From Flavobacteriaceae bacterium 3519-10 (lineage in GTDB: Bacteria; Bacteroidota; Bacteroidia; Flavobacteriales; Weeksellaceae), in assembly GCA_000023725.1 (NCBI GenBank), contig CP001673.1:320342-384341 (forward strand): DNA of 64,000 nt, read 5' to 3'. The first letter of the stretch is position 1; the number at the start of each line of letters is the position of its first letter. Position numbers and translations under genes: made by a program. Positions 1 to 7,846 of the stretch are shown piece by piece. Under the pieces are notes generated by a model. It was given only the letters and a program-made list of their open reading frames with translations, had not been told where the DNA came from and did no database searches.

Positions 1-120
1 TTTTAGCAAAAAGATCCAAGTCTTGAACTTTTGGTTCTTTTGGTTCAAGCCAAAAGAACAAAATGAAATGATCAAAAAAGATCCAAGTCTTGATTTTTTC
101 GTTCTTTTGCATCAAGGCAA
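1..120 (+). repeat. Right-hand part of the recX/wzt-associated repeat element (cut by window edge)
   Basis: This stretch matches the right half of the element seen complete at 691-977. It carries the block around AAAAAGATCCAAGTCTTGAA, an inverted repeat (TTTTGGTTCTTTTGG against CCAAAAGAAC) and a second smaller one (TCTTGA against ATCAAGG). The left half with the hairpin would lie before base 1. It is followed directly by a broken recX start, so the pattern element-then-gene-start occurs here too. Its function is unknown. Confidence 0.6.
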
Positions 121-135
121 CAGAACTACTTCAAG

Positions 136-229
136 ATGGATCAGAAAAAATCCTACATTTTCCTCGAGATCAAACAGAGATTCGACGCGTACTGCACTCC
201 GCTGTCATCATGAAGTGGAAATGAAGCGC
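136..229 (+). pseudogene. Broken 5' copy of recX (copy A)
   Basis: From the ATG at 136 the sequence follows the first codons of the intact recX at 993 (MDQKKSY-FLEIKQ), then loses about 13 bases relative to recX near 200 and reaches a stop at 211-213. Recognisable similarity continues to about 229 and then ends. The differences from intact recX include several substitutions, so this is a diverged copy and not a fresh duplication. The leader upstream of the ATG is nearly identical to the leader of the intact gene. No function is expected. Confidence 0.7.
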
Positions 230-290
230 TGGACTTCGGCTCCGCTCAGCTACCGCTTATATATACAAGTTTTGTGTATAGCTAAAGCCG

Positions 291-491
291 ACTTCGGAGA
301 TTTTTGCGTTTAAAAATTATAAATAAATTGCGTTAAAAAATTTCCACTGTTTGAGTGGCGGCAGTAATCTCCAATCGTAGCGACCATTTGCTAACCGCCC
401 GAGTTTTGGGAATTTTAGCAAATTATTTATAATTTTAGCAAAAAGATCCAAGTCTTGAACTTTTGGTTCTTTTGGTTCAAGCCAAAAGAAC
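291..491 (+). repeat. recX/wzt-associated hairpin element, copy 1
   Basis: The left boundary block is ACTTCGGAGATTTTTGCGT (291-309). A hairpin follows at 337-416: the outer stem is 337-346 with 407-416, and the inner stem is GGCGG (357-361) with CCGCC (395-399). Between the stems lies an internal loop with TGTTTGAGT on one side and CGAGTTT on the other. A right-hand block (about 433-491) holds AAAAAGATCCAAGTCTTGAA and the inverted repeat TTGGTTCTTTTGG/CCAAAAGAAC. The same order occurs at 691-977 and 43107-43380. There is no open reading frame, so it is either a non-autonomous mobile or recombination element or a structured RNA. Confidence 0.7.
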
Positions 492-522
492 TATATAAAA
501 TACATGTAACTTTCACACCCTG

Positions 523-711
523 ATGGATCAGAAAAAATCCTACACTTTCCTCGAAATCAAACAGAAGCTGGCTGCGTACTGCAGTTATCAGGACCGCTGC
601 CACCAGGAAGTGGAGCAGAAGGTGCGGGACTTTCTGCTGATTCCCGAAGTTCGTTCTAATAAAATTAGTGATTTCACGCGAGTCAAAACGACTTCGGAGA
701 TTTTTGCGTAA
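523..711 (+). pseudogene. Truncated 5' copy of recX (copy B)
   Basis: The first 42 codons (523 to about 649) match the start of intact recX closely at protein level. The DNA differs at many third positions (for example CAG/CAA, TGCCAC/TGTCAT, CGGGAC/CGCGAT), as expected of an allele from another strain. After LIPE the similarity stops abruptly, and an unrelated tail runs into the next repeat element and ends at 709-711. The leader before this ATG differs from the leader of copies A and C. A 62-residue peptide could be made, but it lacks most of RecX and is unlikely to be functional. Confidence 0.75.
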
Positions 712-977
712 AGAAAAATTATAATTTCTTTATCCCGATTAATCTAAATGAGAAGCGCATAAAAACTTCCAGTGTTTGAGTGGCGGCAATAGATTTCATT
801 CTGCAAACAATCTTGCTGTCCGCCCGAGTTTGGAAGTTTTCTTAAGAAATTTTAATTTTTTAGCAAAAAGATCCAAGTCTTGAACTTTTGGTTCTTTTGG
901 TTTAAGCCAAAAGAACAAAATGAAATGATCAAAAAAGATCCAAGTCTTGATTTTTTCGTTCTTTTGCATCAAGGCAA
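691..977 (+). repeat. recX/wzt-associated hairpin element, copy 2
   Basis: It begins with the same 19-base block as copy 1 (691-709), followed by AAGAAA...TTTCTT, a small palindrome. The main hairpin has a perfect 10-bp outer stem (762-771 with 831-840), the conserved internal loop, and the inner stem GGCGG (782-786) with CCGCC (820-824). The right-hand block at about 856-977 ends 15 bases before the start codon of intact recX. The outer stem sequence differs from copy 1 on both arms but still pairs. Confidence 0.75.
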
Positions 978-992
978 CAGGACTACTTCAAG

Positions 993-1466
993 ATGGATCA
1001 AAAAAAATCCTACACTTTCCTCGAAATCAAACAGAAAATGGCGGCTTACTGCAGTTATCAGGACCGCTGTCATCAGGAAGTGGAGCAGAAGATGCGCGAT
1101 TTTCGGCTGATTCCGGAAGCCAAAGATGAGATCCTTCTGTATCTGATGAAGGAGAATTTCCTGAATGAAGAACGCTTCACGCGCAGCTACATCCGCGGTA
1201 AATTCTACATCAAATCCTGGGGCCGGAACAAAATCCGCAACCATCTCAAGTTTAAGGGCGTGCCTGAAAAGCTGATTAACAACTGTTTTGACGAAATCGA
1301 TGATGCGGATTATGAAAAAACGCTGCATAAAATCTATGAGAACTATTATGCGCGCCAAACCGGGAAAGAATACCAGAAAAAATCCAAAACCGTAAAATAT
1401 TTGCTCGGCCGCGGATTTGAGTACGAGGAGATTCTGGACGTGCAGGCCAAAATTGACGGTGTTTAA
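993..1466 (+). CDS. recX: Regulatory protein RecX
   Basis: A 157-residue RecX-family protein. RecX binds RecA filaments and limits recombinase activity in the cytoplasm. The protein is short, basic and helical, with the RecX pattern of repeated three-helix units: YLMKENFLNEERFTRSYIRGK around residues 50-70, then a unit with WGRNKIRNHLKFKGV, then a C-terminal unit ending KYLLGRGFEYEEIL. The length fits the family. The ATG at 993 is supported because the two broken upstream copies begin at the same codon. The gene is preceded by a tandem array of diverged 5' fragments and hairpin elements, so its promoter region may have been replaced. I see no clear terminator after it. Confidence 0.85.
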   Translation: MDQKKSYTFLEIKQKMAAYCSYQDRCHQEVEQKMRDFRLIPEAKDEILLYLMKENFLNEERFTRSYIRGKFYIKSWGRNKIRNHLKFKGVPEKLINNCFDEIDDADYEKTLHKIYENYYARQTGKEYQKKSKTVKYLLGRGFEYEEILDVQAKIDGV

Positions 1467-1661
1467 GCTGAAAATCTCTTCTTTATTACACCGAAAAAAA
1501 CCGGGTTTTTGATGAGATGGCGACAATAATCTGCATTAAAAAGACGCTCGCCCTGCTGATTGGTTCATTTATTTTTTGTCATTAGTTCCCGATCTAATTT
1601 GACCACGATAACAAATTCAGCCACCGAAACAGGTTAAAATTGCCGGAAATTCCGGTGCTGT

Positions 1662-1737
1662 TTTCATGAACTATCCATGAACTATCCATGAAGTATCCAT
1701 GAAGTATCCGTGAAGTATCTATGAAGTATCTATGAAG
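1662..1737 (+). repeat. 11-bp tandem repeat, about 6.5 units
   Basis: The unit is AAGTATCCATG with variants AACTATCCATG, AAGTATCCGTG and AAGTATCTATG. Units change progressively from left to right, as in a minisatellite that grows by slippage. There is no spacer between units, so it is not a CRISPR array. It lies in non-coding DNA between recX and the surface protein gene and could vary in copy number between strains. Confidence 0.85.
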
Positions 1738-2014
1738 CAGGTGGAGGTGGTGCTGAGTGACGGATGTGGGGTAACGCGTCCCGAAAAAACGGTACAGAAG
1801 GGTTAATAAGTGCTGATTTAGCTTTTTAACTGTTAATCCTGGCACTGATGAATATGAATATGCTCCGGGAATTAACCCTGAACAGGGTTCCCGAATAATA
1901 TCAAAAGCGGTCTTAATCACTGGGATGATGAAAATCATAGGTGGACGTAAGCTCCTCTGCGTGCGGTATGGGATCGTTTACTTTTTTGGTAACAATAAGT
2001 TAATTCAGGATCTG

Positions 2015-2045
2015 TTGCGGAACTCATAAACAAAATGTACTTTTG
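2015..2045 (+). promoter_or_regulatory. Bacteroidota-type promoter for the T9SS surface protein gene
   Basis: TTG at 2015-2017, a 20-base spacer, then TACTTTTG at 2038-2045, matching the TTG / TAnnTTTG consensus of the phylum's primary sigma factor. Transcription would start near 2051, about 205 bases before the ATG at 2256. Confidence 0.65.
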
Positions 2046-2255
2046 GAGCAAAGTATTTATATGATGAAAAATTTCTTCTCTGCCTCCTCATTTGCTCACT
2101 TGCCCTTTCGCGGCCCACATTCTTAGACAGCTGCAGTGCTGAATCTTATTTCAAATTTAACGTTATAACCCCACCGCAAGCCCGTAGTGCCAGTGCTCTG
2201 CCGGGGTATGCCGTGAATATACTCTATTTAAAATTTTTACTAAACAATACTAATT

Positions 2256-5200
2256 ATGAACAAAAAACGACATTTTATGATGAAGACTGCGCTTGCGCTT
2301 TTTATGGTGCTCTGCTCCGTGTGGGGGTGGGGACAAGCCGCCCTGCCACTTTCTAGAACCACGTGGACAGGTGCCGAACCAACAGGCTGGACCCAAAATC
2401 AGACAACTGACCGGACCTCTAGTGGTGCTTGTTCTGGTAGTAATGCCTTGATCTTTGGTACTAATGGTGCATGGGCGCAAGTATATTTTAGTTCCACGCC
2501 AGATAAACTTAATTTTTCTTTAAAAAAACAAAGTACAAGTGGTCAGTCTAAGGTTGTGGCAGAACAGTCTTCTGACGGTGCAGCGTGGACTATAATAGGA
2601 GAATATGGCACGGCAACCGGTTCAACTGCCATTACGGATTGTGGAAATATACAGGTATCACTTTTATCAACTACAAGATATATAAGATGGACTTACACTA
2701 AGGCAACCGGTAATATCGATATGGATGATGTGTCTATTTCGGCTGGAGCAGAAGCAGTATGTAATGAAGGAGCACTCACCGCAGGAACAACGACTGCAAC
2801 CACCACGCAAGTCGCTCCCGGCGGTTCGTCTTCCTTATCATTAACAGGAGCTTCTACAGGGACAGGGCTTTCTTACCAATGGCAAAGTTCACCTGATGGC
2901 TCTTCATGGTCCAATATTAGCAATGCACCGAACGCAACTTATAATGCTACTAATATTACTGCTTCTACCTATTACAGAGCAGCGTTGACCTGTGGAAGTA
3001 CTACAGTTTATTCAACATCCGTTTATATTGATGTTTCATATTGCCCTGCCGGTGCAACGAATACTGCGTATGAAAAAATAGCGAATTTTAGTTTTATTAA
3101 TATAAATAATCCGTCCACTTCTACAGCAGGTTATGAGAATTTCACAGCAATAAATACGGATGCTTCTGTAGGATCTCATCCATTCTCTATTGCCATTTCT
3201 GATGTAGATGCGAGCGATCAAATTTTGATTTGGATAGATTTAGATCAAAATAACACTTTTGACAATAGCGAACTTGTTCATCAAGGAAGCATTTTAGATG
3301 GCTCGAATTCTACTGTAAGCGGCACTATCACAATTCCAAGTTCTGCTACACAAGGCAGTACACGATTAAGGATAAGATTGCATTATACATCTTCACCCGG
3401 TAGTAATAATACATCCTGTGGAGATTCATCCTACGGTCAGGTAGAAGATTACACTATTAACATTCTACCTTCTTCACCAACCATTATTGTTGACGGCAGT
3501 TCCTTGGCTGCTTTTACTTATACTGAAGGTAACGGTCCTTCTGGAGAGCAAAGCTTCGGTGTTACAGGAAATAATTTAACCAATAATATTACAGCAACGG
3601 CACCCAACAACTGGGTAGTTTCTGCAACCGCAGGTTCAGGATATAATACAACTGCAACACTTCCTGCAGCAGGAGGAACTGTGTATATAAGACTGGCAGC
3701 TGGACTGGCGGTAAATCCTTCTTATACAGGAAATATTGTACTCACCAGTACCGGAGCGACTTCGGCAACTTTTGCGGTTTCCGGCTCGGTAACAGCGCCA
3801 ATTACAGCACAATCTAACGATACCAACTTTGGAACCGTTACCGTTACAGGGAATGTAATCACCGCTACACCGTCAGCAGAATATACTTATGCAGATCCCG
3901 CTTATACCATTTTAAGTGGAGACGCAGCAGTAACACAAAATGGAAATGAGTTTACCGTTACGGCCAGTTCAGCGACTACTGTACAGATTAATTTTGCGGC
4001 AAAGCCAACTTACACCTTGTCGTTACTGAATGACGGCGTAGTGTATTCCGATGCAACCTACCCATATGTTACGTATGAAGGGAATACTGTAGTACTGCCA
4101 ACTTTAGCTAATTGCGGAACATCTACTTTTGCTGGATGGGATACCAACAGTGCTACAAGTTCTGTCCCTACGTATGCAGGTGGTGCAAACTATACTACAA
4201 CCGCAAGCAACGTTACGCTGTTCGCTGTATATAGCGAAACAGTAGGAGCTCCGGAACAATGGACAAAAGTATCAGCTCTAGGTGATATTGTCGCGGGAAC
4301 TTATGTGATATTGAATGGAGACTATTATTTGCCTAATACAAATACTACTGCAGCAGCTCCACCAGCACAGATAACTCTTGGCTCAAAAGGGGTAAACGTT
4401 TCGGGTAATATTTTAACGGGTACAATCACTAGTGATATGCGGTGGATTTTCACTGGTACAAACACGTCAATGGCTGTCGTTTCAGCTGCCAACTCTGCTG
4501 ATAAACTTTATAATATTAATAATAATAATGGAGTAAGAGTTCATACGACAGATGCTTCGTGGGTGTTTGAAACTCATGCTACGACAACACCTGCTTATTC
4601 AGGATTTGCAATGAAGCATAATAACCGATATTGCGCAGTTTACAGCGGTGGAGAAGATTGGAGAAGTTATCAAACAAAGAATGCTGCTAATTATGGAACT
4701 AATGGAGGAGTGCTAGATATTTTCAAAAAGAGCGGAGGATCCACAACAATATATACGACTTCTCCTAACTGTGCTCCAGCGATCATTACCTGGAACGGCT
4801 CTGCGTGGTCCAATACAACCGGTCCGGACGCGTCCACACAGGCTGTTATCGATGCGGACTATGCAGGACCTGAGTTTGCAGCGCAGTCGCTTATTGTCAA
4901 CGCTGGTGCAACGCTTACCGTATCTAACTATGTTACTACGGGTGACGTCACCAACAACGGACACATTATCGTTGCCGACGGGGCCAACTTTGTGCAGACC
5001 GGTACATTCACTCCGGGTACAGATTCGTCATTTAAGGTGAGAAAAAGTACTAAAGCGGTAAAACGCCTTGCGTATGTTAACTGGAGCAGCCCGATGAACA
5101 ATTCAGCGCAGACGCTTAAGCAATTCTCTTACGGCAAAAAGACAGACGGAACCAACCAGTCAGGAACAGGAACTGTTGACAACCGTTTCTTTACGTACAA

Positions 5201-6353
5201 CAATAATGCGTTTGTAAGTATTTTACCAGGTTCGACATTCAATCCGGCAGGGGCAGGATTCCTGATCAGAACACCGAATGATTTCACCACAACAGGGCAG
5301 GTTTTCAACGGACAGTTTGAAGGGACTACACCAAACAGTGGAACCATCAGTTACGACCACAGCGGTATCGGCGGCGACTATGTGATGCTGGGCAACCCGT
5401 ATCCAAGTGCTATTTCGCTGGATGATTTCCTTACCGCCAACCCCGGAACCACAGAGACTGTATATATCTGGAACAGTCAGGCCGAAATGGATGCAAACAA
5501 TCAGTACACAGGCACTAACTACAATACGTATGCTCCAGGAACAGGTTCGGTACCGGTAGGCTCGATTGATGGATATATTCCGGTAGGTCAGGCTTTCTTC
5601 GTGGAGCGCGCGACCATCCCAACCACAACACCGTTTGTGTTTACAAATGCACTTCGCCAAACCACCCAAGACGGCGTCTTCACCAGAGGAGCCACCGCCG
5701 ATAAATTCTGGCTTGAACTTACCAGCCCGTCAGGCTCAAAACCACAGATGCTGATCGGTTTTAATGCAGCAGCTAGGGCATGGTTTGATGCAGGATTTGA
5801 TGCCGCATTAATCGGTTCGAATGCAGATGCACTTTATTCAACAGTGGACAGCCGTAAACTCGTCATCGATGCGCACTCAAGTTTCACTGCGGACGACAGC
5901 TTTGCACTCAATGCCGACATTAGCGCTGCAGGTTCGTACACCATCGGCGTTTTGAAAACTGAAGGGGTATTTGCGAACGGGCAGCAGATCTGGCTTAAAG
6001 ACCAGGTAACCGGGTCGGTGACTTTGATCTCTGAGCAGCCTTACACCTTCACTGCGGAGGCGGGTACAGTTGCGGACCGATTCACACTTCAGTTCAAACC
6101 GGGCGGAGCGCTTGCTACCGACGGCGCTGTTAAAGCAGGTATCACCATTTTCAGCAGCGGATCAGAGATTCATGCCAGAGCGGCAGAGCACATTTCTTCG
6201 GTTGAAGTGTATGAAATGAGCGGTAAACTGATCGCGAATTCCAAGACTTCACAAAAAGAGATCACCATGCATGTTCCTTACAAAGGAGTGGTTCTTGTGA
6301 AAGTGGTTCTTCAGAACGGAACTGTACAGACTAAAAAATTAATGCTTAAATAA
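2256..6353 (+). CDS. Large T9SS-secreted multidomain surface protein
   Basis: A 1365-residue secreted protein. Residues 1-27 form a Sec signal peptide (KTALALFMVLCSVWGWGQ). A beta-sandwich segment follows (about 30-162), then an Ig-like segment (about 165-262), a GEVED domain (about 325-403, with QVEDY and an acidic LDQNN loop), an InlB-like repeat (about 592-660, ending TLFAVYS) and a long region with the GNPYPS motif near 1046 that is common in T9SS cargo. The last 72 residues (VEVYEMSGKLI ... KKLMLK) form a type A T9SS C-terminal sorting domain. It should cross the outer membrane by T9SS and be anchored or released. The ligand is unknown; an adhesin-like role is an inference. A small membrane protein follows 6 bases downstream. 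Confidence 0.85.
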   Translation: MNKKRHFMMKTALALFMVLCSVWGWGQAALPLSRTTWTGAEPTGWTQNQTTDRTSSGACSGSNALIFGTNGAWAQVYFSSTPDKLNFSLKKQSTSGQSKVVAEQSSDGAAWTIIGEYGTATGSTAITDCGNIQVSLLSTTRYIRWTYTKATGNIDMDDVSISAGAEAVCNEGALTAGTTTATTTQVAPGGSSSLSLTGASTGTGLSYQWQSSPDGSSWSNISNAPNATYNATNITASTYYRAALTCGSTTVYSTSVYIDVSYCPAGATNTAYEKIANFSFININNPSTSTAGYENFTAINTDASVGSHPFSIAISDVDASDQILIWIDLDQNNTFDNSELVHQGSILDGSNSTVSGTITIPSSATQGSTRLRIRLHYTSSPGSNNTSCGDSSYGQVEDYTINILPSSPTIIVDGSSLAAFTYTEGNGPSGEQSFGVTGNNLTNNITATAPNNWVVSATAGSGYNTTATLPAAGGTVYIRLAAGLAVNPSYTGNIVLTSTGATSATFAVSGSVTAPITAQSNDTNFGTVTVTGNVITATPSAEYTYADPAYTILSGDAAVTQNGNEFTVTASSATTVQINFAAKPTYTLSLLNDGVVYSDATYPYVTYEGNTVVLPTLANCGTSTFAGWDTNSATSSVPTYAGGANYTTTASNVTLFAVYSETVGAPEQWTKVSALGDIVAGTYVILNGDYYLPNTNTTAAAPPAQITLGSKGVNVSGNILTGTITSDMRWIFTGTNTSMAVVSAANSADKLYNINNNNGVRVHTTDASWVFETHATTTPAYSGFAMKHNNRYCAVYSGGEDWRSYQTKNAANYGTNGGVLDIFKKSGGSTTIYTTSPNCAPAIITWNGSAWSNTTGPDASTQAVIDADYAGPEFAAQSLIVNAGATLTVSNYVTTGDVTNNGHIIVADGANFVQTGTFTPGTDSSFKVRKSTKAVKRLAYVNWSSPMNNSAQTLKQFSYGKKTDGTNQSGTGTVDNRFFTYNNNAFVSILPGSTFNPAGAGFLIRTPNDFTTTGQVFNGQFEGTTPNSGTISYDHSGIGGDYVMLGNPYPSAISLDDFLTANPGTTETVYIWNSQAEMDANNQYTGTNYNTYAPGTGSVPVGSIDGYIPVGQAFFVERATIPTTTPFVFTNALRQTTQDGVFTRGATADKFWLELTSPSGSKPQMLIGFNAAARAWFDAGFDAALIGSNADALYSTVDSRKLVIDAHSSFTADDSFALNADISAAGSYTIGVLKTEGVFANGQQIWLKDQVTGSVTLISEQPYTFTAEAGTVADRFTLQFKPGGALATDGAVKAGITIFSSGSEIHARAAEHISSVEVYEMSGKLIANSKTSQKEITMHVPYKGVVLVKVVLQNGTVQTKKLMLK

Positions 6354-6359
6354 TACAAC

Positions 6360-6614
6360 ATGAAAAAATTGATCACAATAATAGGTGTATTGGCATTCAC
6401 GGGCATCGCACAGGCACAGTCGGAAAGCTGGTTTTATAATTCCGAAGGGGAATATAAGGCGCAGGTAGAGGCCCGCGATCCGGGTGATGCTCCCGGAGGT
6501 GACGACCCGCTGCCCGCGCCAATAGACGACTATATCCCTATGCTGCTTATCGCAGGTCTTGGGATGGCTGCGTTTTATGCAAGAAAAAGAACGTCCACAC
6601 CGCACCGTCTGTAA
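6360..6614 (+). CDS. Small signal-peptide protein with C-terminal PID-TM-basic tail
   Basis: An 84-residue protein. Residues 1-20 are a signal peptide (LITIIGVLAFTGIAQAQ). The middle is short, acidic and rich in Gly and Pro (DPGDAPGGDDPLPAP). The end has PIDDYIPML, a hydrophobic stretch (LLIAGLGMAAFYA) and the basic RKR. Motif, membrane helix and basic cluster resemble a sorting tail of the PEP-CTERM kind, although the motif itself differs. It probably sits in the inner membrane facing the periplasm. It follows the T9SS protein gene by 6 bases and shares its terminator, so the two are likely co-transcribed. Function unknown. Confidence 0.7.
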   Translation: MKKLITIIGVLAFTGIAQAQSESWFYNSEGEYKAQVEARDPGDAPGGDDPLPAPIDDYIPMLLIAGLGMAAFYARKRTSTPHRL

Positions 6615-6634
6615 ACCCAGCGGACTTTTAAACT

Positions 6635-6664
6635 GAGCTTCTCCGAAAGGGGGAGCTTTTTTTT
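6635..6664 (+). terminator. Rho-independent terminator
   Basis: The stem AGCTTCTCC with GGGGGAGCT (one G-U pair), loop GAAA, is followed by a run of at least seven T. It ends the surface-protein operon. Confidence 0.85.
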
Positions 6665-7846
6665 GTGAGCACTGATTTGCCGAACTTAAAACATCCATTC
6701 AGGAGAGCAAAGTAAAAAGTATTGAGCAAAGTAAAAAGTGCTTTTGCTACGCAAAAGAAATTCTTCACGGGTTCAGATTGACAAAAGGGCTGGGGAAAAA
6801 GGGAAAAGAGCCAATGAAAAGAGCCAAGTAAAAAGGGCAAAGTAAAAAGAGCCAAGTAAAAAGTATAGAGCTCAAGGTGCACATCGAGGATCTTTCGCTT
6901 CACCACGTATCCAACGCCCAACACCCATCACCCAAACCTACCACGGGAACGCCCCGTCACCTACGCCCTCCATAGTGCTCTCCGTGAAAACTTTGTGCCC
7001 TCCGTGGTTAACGGCCCGCTTCGCATAACCGATCTAAAATCGCCTATTGCACATGGCTCTTGATCCATCCCTCCGCCGCATACAAAAATACCCCGCCATC
7101 GAAAATCATTACTTTTTTGCGGTCTCATAAATCGGGCGCAGGAATATGCATCCACTAAACACGGCATCCAAACAAGAATTTCGAAAAGCGTTCGCAGGAT
7201 ATGTTGGTGCCTCCCCGCGAACCTGTTCCGGATTGCTTTGGAAGGTCACCTTTTTTGGCAACGTGTCCCGAAGGAGACCCGAACAAGACTCAAACAGTTT
7301 CGTGAGGACAATGTCAGAAATGAGTTTTGTTTCTATTTAATGAGACTTGCATACTTAAAAAAATGAAAAATCGATGTGTAATGCATATTATTTGGAGCGT
7401 CAGGTTTAAGTCCGTACACCAAGGAGGTCTTCCGAGGTGAGTCAGCGTTCAGCGGGTAGCATTGCCTTATCTATGGGGAATACTGCCCTTTAGCTGGGGG
7501 TATACTGCGCTTTGGTACGGTGCAACGATACTTCAACCTCTGTAATCGGCTTGCTGATCGTGGTGGGGAAGGATTTATTTGGGGGAAAACCTGCGTGTCG
7601 TGTGCAGGGAAGTTGTTTCACTTTAAGCATGCAAATGTAAGTATGAAGATACGAAAATGTTTTAATTAGGGTGAGGAGTATCTATAAGAGTAAGATAAAA
7701 GGCAGAAAGGTGATTTTTAACCACAGAGGGCACAGGCGAGGCACAAAGAGGCAGGGGGTTATTCGCGATAGGTGATGGAAGGCGCTACAAAACACCGCTC
7801 AACCAATCCATTTTTTTATCTACCTTTGCGGCTATTAATTTTTTTG
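6665..7846. other. Repeat-rich intergenic region upstream of the polysaccharide locus
   Basis: No gene is recognised. At 6704-6865 a degenerate motif (AGCAAAGTAAAAAG and variants) recurs at least five times. Around 6735-6785 is a variant of a dispersed repeat of the form TTCTTC...TCAGATTGACA. GTGCCCTCCGTGGTTAA (6995-7011) recurs inverted at 7717-7733 with one mismatch. The region ends with the promoter of the first capsule operon. Two short reading frames here (about 6961-7167 minus and 7146-7340 plus) have no family features. Confidence 0.6.
7821..7828 (+). promoter_or_regulatory. Promoter -7 element (TACCTTTG) of the first export operon
   Basis: TACCTTTG matches TAnnTTTG and lies 18 bases before the ATG at 7847, giving a very short leader. 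I see no clear TTG at the -33 position. The identical octamer precedes the paralogous gene at 37811. Confidence 0.5.

Larger units (their letters stand above)
1467..2255. other. Intergenic region with tandem repeat, promoter and long leader
   Basis: No convincing gene. It holds an 11-bp tandem repeat (1662-1737) and, further right, a strong Bacteroidota-type promoter (2015-2045) that would give the next gene a leader of about 200 bases. A 21-codon reading frame starts at 2061 within that leader (MMKNFF...), which could be a leader peptide or chance. The reading frame on the minus strand across the tandem repeat has no family features and its middle is simply the translated repeat. Confidence 0.6.

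Noticed and set aside
23-313. 96-codon frame across the first repeat unit
   Set aside because: It reads through repeat DNA in a frame other than the recX fragment and shares its first part with the frame at 880 only because the repeat is duplicated.
291-491. Integron attC site
   Set aside because: The conserved ends do not match the core sites RYYYAAC and GTTRRRY, and no integrase gene is nearby.
291-977. Retron, group II intron or diversity-generating element
   Set aside because: These were considered because of the structured non-coding repeats and duplicated gene ends, but no reverse transcriptase or other enzyme gene is in the window, and no intron domain V-like or template-repeat pattern is visible.
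969-1526. Long minus-strand reading frame opposite recX
   Set aside because: It is the shadow of recX on the other strand. The plus-strand frame has clear RecX features and the minus frame has none.
1662-1737. Possible CRISPR array
   Set aside because: Units are 11 bases, contiguous and without spacers, and no cas gene is present.
1594-1938. 114-codon minus-strand reading frame
   Set aside because: Its centre is the translated 11-bp repeat and the rest has no family pattern, signal peptide or fitting context.
7146-7340. 64-codon frame in the gap before the capsule locus
   Set aside because: No family features, no promoter or ribosome site, and an amino-acid make-up typical of non-coding DNA.
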